From: Rhizobium sp. CCGE531
Lineage (GTDB): Bacteria; Pseudomonadota; Alphaproteobacteria; Rhizobiales; Rhizobiaceae
Reading direction: 5' to 3'
DNA length: 64,000 nucleotides
NCBI RefSeq assembly: GCF_003627795.1
Contig: NZ_CP032685.1
Location: 496,001-560,000 of the forward strand
The notes below the pieces were generated by a model. That model had not been told where the DNA came from. It saw nothing but the letters and a program-made list of their open reading frames with translations, and searched no databases. The translations under genes were made by a program, and so were the position numbers. The number at the start of each line of letters is the position of its first letter. Position 1 is the first letter of the stretch. This document shows, piece after piece, positions 60,291-64,000 of the stretch.

Positions 60291-60485
60291 TTTGTAATAA
60301 TTTTCAGTTTTGAAACATGAGTCCTCAAGCTTAGCCCAAGGCTTGTCTTCCTTAGCAACGCACTGCTTTACGATGTTACTGTATGGCCTACCGCCAAAAT
60401 AGCAGTTGTGAGTCCCCGCCTCAGGCTTCAGCCACTCCTTAAACAACGCTGGTCCAGCCTCCAATGAACCCTGATGGGTGGTCAA
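60291..60485 (-). pseudogene. Unrecognised gene fragment next to the IS481 element
   Basis: On the minus strand about 64 residues read as genuine protein (LFKEWLKPEAGTHNCYFGGR, PYSNIVKQCVAKEDKPWAKL, CFKTENYYKMLYS), with Cys, Trp and Tyr placed as in a folded domain. I do not recognise the family. The frame begins at the IS481 border and runs out near the rfbC stop. It is most likely the 3' part of a gene cut by the insertion or an earlier deletion. Confidence 0.45.
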
Positions 60486-60499
60486 CGCCTCAATTTACT

Positions 60500-61532
60500 C
60501 TAGGTGTGTAGTCCCTGAGTGTGATGGTGCATTATTGATCCTGAGTCGTCAGGAAGAGGATGCATTATGGGAAGTGTTCTTCACGGCAGCGCCCGTACGA
60601 CGCCGCGTCTTCGAGCCGAACTCCAAGCGTCGCAAGAAAGCACCCGCTCCCTTGCCGCCCGCTACGGCCTGAACCCGAAGACGGTGGCCAAGTGGCGCAA
60701 GCGGACGAAGACGACCGATGCACCGATGGGGCCTAAGGTTTCCAAGAGCACGGTGTTGACGCCAGCCGAGGAAGCCATCGTCGTGGCTTTCCGGCAAAAG
60801 ACGCTGCTGCCACTGGATGACGTGCTGGGCTGCTTGCGAGATACCATCACCAATCTCAGTCGCAGCGCATTGCACCGCTGCCTGCGGCGCCATGGTATAT
60901 CCCGGCTGCCGGTCGAGGAGACCAAGGAGCGGCGTAAGCGGTTCAAAAGCTACGAGATCGGTTACGTCCATATTGACAGTTGCGAGCTGCGCCATGCCGA
61001 TGGAAAGCTGGTCATGTTCCTTGCCATCGACCGGGTTTCGAAGTTTACCCATGTTGAGTTCCACGACTGCGCTGGAAAGATGGAAGGCGCAGCTTTCCTG
61101 CGCAACGTCGTCGAGGTTTTCCCGTATAAGATCCATACCGTGCTGACCGACAACGGCATGGCCTTCGCCGACCTCCCCAAAAACCGCACAGGTCCCAGCC
61201 GCCGCTTCCTCGGCCCGCACATCTTCGATCGTGTCTGCATCGCCAACGGCATCGAGCATAGGCTAACCAAACCCTACCATCCTTGGACGAATGGTCAGGC
61301 CGAGCGGATGAACCGCACCATCAAGGACGCCACCGTCAAGGTCTACCACTACGACGATCTGCAAAGCCTGAAAGCCCATGTCCTGGCCTTCGTCACCGCC
61401 TATAACTTCGCCAAGCACCTCAAGGCATTGCGATGGCGAACACCATTCCAGGCGATCTGCGACGCCTGGACAAAAGACCCGTCAATGTTCAAAATCAATC
61501 CGCACCACCTTATTCCGGGACCGCACACCTAG
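60500..61532 (+). mobile_element. Complete IS481-type insertion sequence with CTAG at both ends
   Basis: The ends read CTAGGTGTGTAGTCCC (60500-60515) and GGGACCGCACACCTAG (61517-61532). These are inverted repeats with two mismatches, and CTAG occurs at each border. IS481 elements are known to prefer NCTAGN targets, so CTAG may be a 4-bp target duplication, leaving a 1.03-kb element. It carries one transposase gene and looks intact. Confidence 0.8.
60567..61532 (+). CDS. IS481-family transposase
   Basis: A 321-residue DDE transposase. An N-terminal helix-turn-helix (ESTRSLAARYGLNPKTVAKW) precedes the catalytic core: VHIDSCELR (first Asp), TVLTDNGMAF (second Asp) and the catalytic Glu in PWTNGQAERMNRTIKDATVK. 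The stop codon TAG at 61530-61532 is formed by the CTAG at the right border, so it depends on the target. Length and motifs are complete, so the element may be active. Confidence 0.93.
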   Translation: MGSVLHGSARTTPRLRAELQASQESTRSLAARYGLNPKTVAKWRKRTKTTDAPMGPKVSKSTVLTPAEEAIVVAFRQKTLLPLDDVLGCLRDTITNLSRSALHRCLRRHGISRLPVEETKERRKRFKSYEIGYVHIDSCELRHADGKLVMFLAIDRVSKFTHVEFHDCAGKMEGAAFLRNVVEVFPYKIHTVLTDNGMAFADLPKNRTGPSRRFLGPHIFDRVCIANGIEHRLTKPYHPWTNGQAERMNRTIKDATVKVYHYDDLQSLKAHVLAFVTAYNFAKHLKALRWRTPFQAICDAWTKDPSMFKINPHHLIPGPHT

Positions 61533-61842
61533 GCCGCTCTCGATCTGTTTTACGACCACTGCAAAATCGTCCGGCTGCGTATTGCGGCTGGCGAAGAGAG
61601 TGGTTTCGCGCTTATGGAACTCCGGATCGGAGAAGGTAGTGCGCTCGATAAGCTTGCCCACCCTCGACGCCGCGGATGATGGCTGGATATCCTTCCGCAA
61701 TGCCAAAGGCACCGACGCGTTCGCTGCGGCTATAGGCGCTGGAAACTTGAACAATGGTGATGGGCCCGACATTCTCACCTGATTGTCTTGGCTCATGCAC
61801 GAAGAATGCCGCGTGCACCTGCGAGTAGCCGGCTGGTGCCAT
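61533..61842 (-). pseudogene. Broken zinc-type alcohol dehydrogenase remnant
   Basis: On the minus strand the frame ERTTFSDPEFHKRETTLFAS, RNTQPDDFAVVVKQIESG reads like the late part of a zinc-binding alcohol dehydrogenase, where 'K.E.TL..SRN....DF..V...I..G' is typical. It is cut at 61532 by the IS481 right end. Upstream codons lie in another frame (GFAEGYPAIIRG-like), so there is also a frameshift. The family call is moderate; the truncation is clear. Confidence 0.5.
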
Positions 61843-62154
61843 TAAATCATCCGCGAACTCACCCCCTTATCAGCAAGGCGATCGATATTGCCGCTGGACG
61901 GAGTGACTTACGAATATCTAGCTGCCTTTCGGCATCCGTTTTTTATCCATAGAAAACAAGTAAGCAATCATCCCTCAAATGTTTATGTGGATAAGCAATC
62001 GATGGAACGTCGTGGCTCTCAATCAAGGGCGGCGTAAAGCGGCAGTCGATTGTAGCTGAGGATGTGTAAAAAATCAGGCGGCTCATTTGGCTGATTTCTC
62101 CAAGAGGGTGCGAAATCAGCCGTTATATTCCAAGATCAATTTCCCCATAAAATT
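61843..62154. other. Gap without genes, with a three-armed inverted repeat
   Basis: No gene can be supported. The part at 62072-62121 contains AAATCAGGCGGC, then GGCTGATTT (62089-62097) and AAATCAGCC (62113-62121). The last two pair perfectly around 15 bases and the first arm is an alternative partner. This may be an element end at the point where the aldolase gene was truncated. Confidence 0.4.
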
Positions 62155-62634
62155 GTGATTTTGTCATCCTATAAGTTCACGCGCAAGCCGGATGGCTCGG
62201 TGCTGGCGATGAATGTGATCGAGGAGATCCATCGCAAGTTGCCCAACACGCATCTCGTCATGCATGGTTCCTCCTCGGTTCCCGAGGAATTGCAGGAGAT
62301 CATCAACAGGTATGGTGGTCAGATGAAGCCGACCTGGGGCGTGCCGGTCGAAGAGATCCAGCGCGGCATCAAGAACGGCGTGCGCAAGATCAACATCGAC
62401 ACCGACGGCCGTATGGCGATGACGGGCCAGATCCGCCGGGTACTGCAGGAGGATCCGAGCGAGTTCGACCCCCGCAAATATATGAAGCCGGCCATGGCTG
62501 CCCTGACGAAGCTCTGCAAGGAGCGCTTCGAGCAGTTCGGAACGGCCGGACACGCCTCGCGCATCCAGCCGTTGACCGTCACCGAGATGGCAAGGCGCTA
62601 CAAGTCCGGCTCACTCGATCCGGTTTTCTCTTAA
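62155..62634 (+). pseudogene. Class II fructose-bisphosphate aldolase, 5' end lost
   Basis: The frame contains [20 protein letters not shown], the strongly conserved [20 protein letters not shown] and [20 protein letters not shown]. These match the C-terminal 155 residues of class II fructose-bisphosphate aldolase (CbbA/FbaA, Calvin-cycle type). The N-terminal 190 or so residues, including zinc-ligand His residues, are absent. Sequence before about 62165 is unrelated. It is a 5'-truncated gene, probably caused by the mobile DNA to its left. The 3' end and its terminator are intact. Confidence 0.88.
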
Positions 62635-62645
62635 AGCCTAAGCGA

Positions 62646-64000
62646 TCAGCGTGCCGCCGGGCTTGCTGCCCGGCGCACGCTTTCTTTACTCAAGGTCTGA
62701 CCGTGGAACTTCGACAGCGAGGCAGCGACATCGTTGATCTCGTTCGCCAGCCGCTGCGCATCCCAGTGCAGGGCGGCCGCGGCAATTGCACCGATTTCGC
62801 GCAAGCCCTGGATCGTCAGCAGACCCTCGATCGCCATGGTCGTGCGGCGAAAGACGATATCGGAGAGATGCACGACCATCTCCTGCCGCGCGATCCAATC
62901 GATTTCCAGCGCGCTATGACGCTGCGCGCCGCTGATGCGCTGGCTGTCGCTATAGGCTGAGGGATGGGCGAGGATTGCTGCGGCCGTCGTGCCGTATCGG
63001 CCGAGTAGCTCATCCGCTCTACTTGCCTCCACCCCGGTCTTTACGGCAATGGATCGCATCCAGCTCGCACGCTCATTGGAGTTGACCGGGAAATTCCGGC
63101 CGCCGCCGATGGCAAGCTGCTCGGTGGATGTCTTGCGGCTGCGCTGAAGGCGCGCCAGCACGGTATCGGCCACCTCCTCGGCAAAACCTCGGAACGTGGT
63201 CCATTTGCCGCCGACCAGCGAAATGATCGGGAAGGGGCGGCCGGCCTGCGGCTCGAACACGGGTGCGGAATGATCGCGGCTGATCAGGCCCGGCGACGAG
63301 GCGTCCGAAGCGGGTAGAGGACGGATGCCGCTATAGCTATAGGTCACCTGGTCGCGGTCGAAGCGGAGGCTCGGCAGAAGCGAGCGTACGCTATCAAGGA
63401 AATAGTCGATCTCGGGTTCCTCGCAGCGCACATTGTCGGGATCGTCGCAAGGGATGTCGGTCGATCCCACAAGTGCCTGTCCGAGATAACCATAGACGAG
63501 GCAGATGCGGCCGTCATCGGCTTCGAAATAGATCATATGGCCGTTCAGGCTGCGCACAAGCTCCGGATGATCGAGCAGGATATGCGATCCCTTGGTGCCG
63601 CCGATCAGATGGGCCGGTGCGCCGAGAGCGGCATTGACGTGATCGATCCAGGGGCCTGCGGCATTGACGACGAGCTTCGGCCTGACCGAGAAGGCATGGC
63701 CGTCCGAGCGCTGGAAGGTCAGCAGGCCATCGGCGGCTGAAACAAGTCTTGTCGCATTTGCTGCCAGCGAGCCCTTGTTCGCTTCCATCCCGTCATTGAT
63801 CAACTCATAAACCAGCCGTTCCGGCCTGCTGATCTTGGCGTCGTAATAGATGCCGCCCGCCACGATCTCGGGCGTCACATGCGGCATTTCCTTGAGCGCG
63901 CGGCCCTTCAGCAGAAACCTATGGCGCGGCATGACGCGGCTGCGCGAACCGAAGAAGTCGTAGAGCGCAAGCCCAATCTTGATGAGAACTGCGCCGCGGC
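62646..64000 (-). CDS. glpD: Aerobic glycerol-3-phosphate dehydrogenase (N-terminus outside window)
   Basis: The frame is open to the right edge, so only about 450 of some 500 residues are visible; the FAD-binding start is missing. It reads LALYDFFGSRSRVMPRHRFL, VVNAAGPWIDHVNAALGAP, LGQALVGSTDIPCDDPDNVR and VTYSYSGIRPLPASD, then GGKWTTFRGFAEEVADTVL, all GlpD blocks. The protein oxidises glycerol 3-phosphate to dihydroxyacetone phosphate at the inner membrane. The stop lies 12 bases from the convergent aldolase stop. Confidence 0.93.
   Translation of the reverse strand, partial: RGAVLIKIGLALYDFFGSRSRVMPRHRFLLKGRALKEMPHVTPEIVAGGIYYDAKISRPERLVYELINDGMEANKGSLAANATRLVSAADGLLTFQRSDGHAFSVRPKLVVNAAGPWIDHVNAALGAPAHLIGGTKGSHILLDHPELVRSLNGHMIYFEADDGRICLVYGYLGQALVGSTDIPCDDPDNVRCEEPEIDYFLDSVRSLLPSLRFDRDQVTYSYSGIRPLPASDASSPGLISRDHSAPVFEPQAGRPFPIISLVGGKWTTFRGFAEEVADTVLARLQRSRKTSTEQLAIGGGRNFPVNSNERASWMRSIAVKTGVEASRADELLGRYGTTAAAILAHPSAYSDSQRISGAQRHSALEIDWIARQEMVVHLSDIVFRRTTMAIEGLLTIQGLREIGAIAAAALHWDAQRLANEINDVAASLSKFHGQTLSKESVRRAASPAAR
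62649..62687 (+). terminator. Strong terminator of the aldolase gene, inside the glpD coding end
   Basis: GCGTGCCGCCGGGC (62649-62662) pairs with GCCCGGCGCACGC (62668-62680) around a short loop, with one bulge, followed by TTTCTTT. It is in the correct direction for the aldolase gene. The same bases encode the last residues of GlpD on the other strand. Confidence 0.7.

Noticed and set aside
1..64000. CRISPR array, rRNA genes or a replication origin
   Set aside because: No regularly spaced direct repeats, rRNA sequence or repABC/dnaA-type origin features were seen anywhere in the window.

Overview
The window looks like part of a Rhizobium (Rhizobiaceae, Alphaproteobacteria) replicon. Most of it is GC-rich with tightly overlapping genes, and it carries rhizobial-type cellulose genes (including bcsN), rhizobial IS66, IS630 and IS4 relics, and iron-control motifs of the RirA type. 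The organism call is inferred from gene content and style, not from a marker gene.

Layout. (1) 1-5116: a sugar ABC importer operon (binding protein cut by the window edge, double ATPase, two permeases) ending in an SMP-30/gluconolactonase-type hydrolase. (2) 5117-24070: an accessory island, visibly richer in A+T in its glycosyltransferase parts. It holds a lone glycosyltransferase, a LysR/EamA-exporter divergent pair, a nest of mobile DNA (an IS66 element interrupted by a three-gene serine-recombinase element, plus IS2/IS3-like, second IS66, IS630 and IS4 relics), and a surface-polysaccharide set (FkbM methyltransferase, ABC-2 exporter permease, two large glycosyltransferases, a capsule-type glycosyltransferase and a DUF6270-like coiled-coil protein). 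(3) 24071-33286: a cellulose operon on the minus strand, bcsN-bcsA-bcsB-celC followed by a TPR protein. (4) 33539-56448: a large siderophore locus. (5) 56737-60285: rfbB-rfbD-rfbA-rfbC for dTDP-L-rhamnose. (6) 60286-62154: an IS481 insertion among broken genes. (7) 62155-64000: a 5'-truncated class II fructose-bisphosphate aldolase gene convergent with glpD, which runs off the right edge.

The siderophore locus is the most interesting part. It has a TonB receptor, a FhuC/FhuD/FhuB-type importer, an esterase of the siderophore-hydrolase type, an ECF sigma factor without an anti-sigma partner, a phosphopantetheinyl transferase, an amino-acid N-hydroxylase, a one-module NRPS (C-A-T-TE), an IucB-like N-acyltransferase and a MATE exporter. 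To these it adds four enzymes not usual for rhizobial siderophores: a Cys/Met-type PLP enzyme, a diaminopimelate decarboxylase of the E. coli LysA type, a cytochrome P450 and an LpxL-like acyltransferase whose start overlaps the P450 stop. The gene set differs from my recollection of vicibactin (vbs) and rhizobactin 1021 (rhb), and it suggests a hydroxamate siderophore, possibly lysine-based and possibly lipid-tailed. Sites of the form TGA-N9-TCA (the RirA operator pattern) lie before the receptor, the esterase and the sigma gene. The NRPS/acyltransferase divergent promoter carries another such site and two perfect dyads. The chemistry is an inference from gene content.
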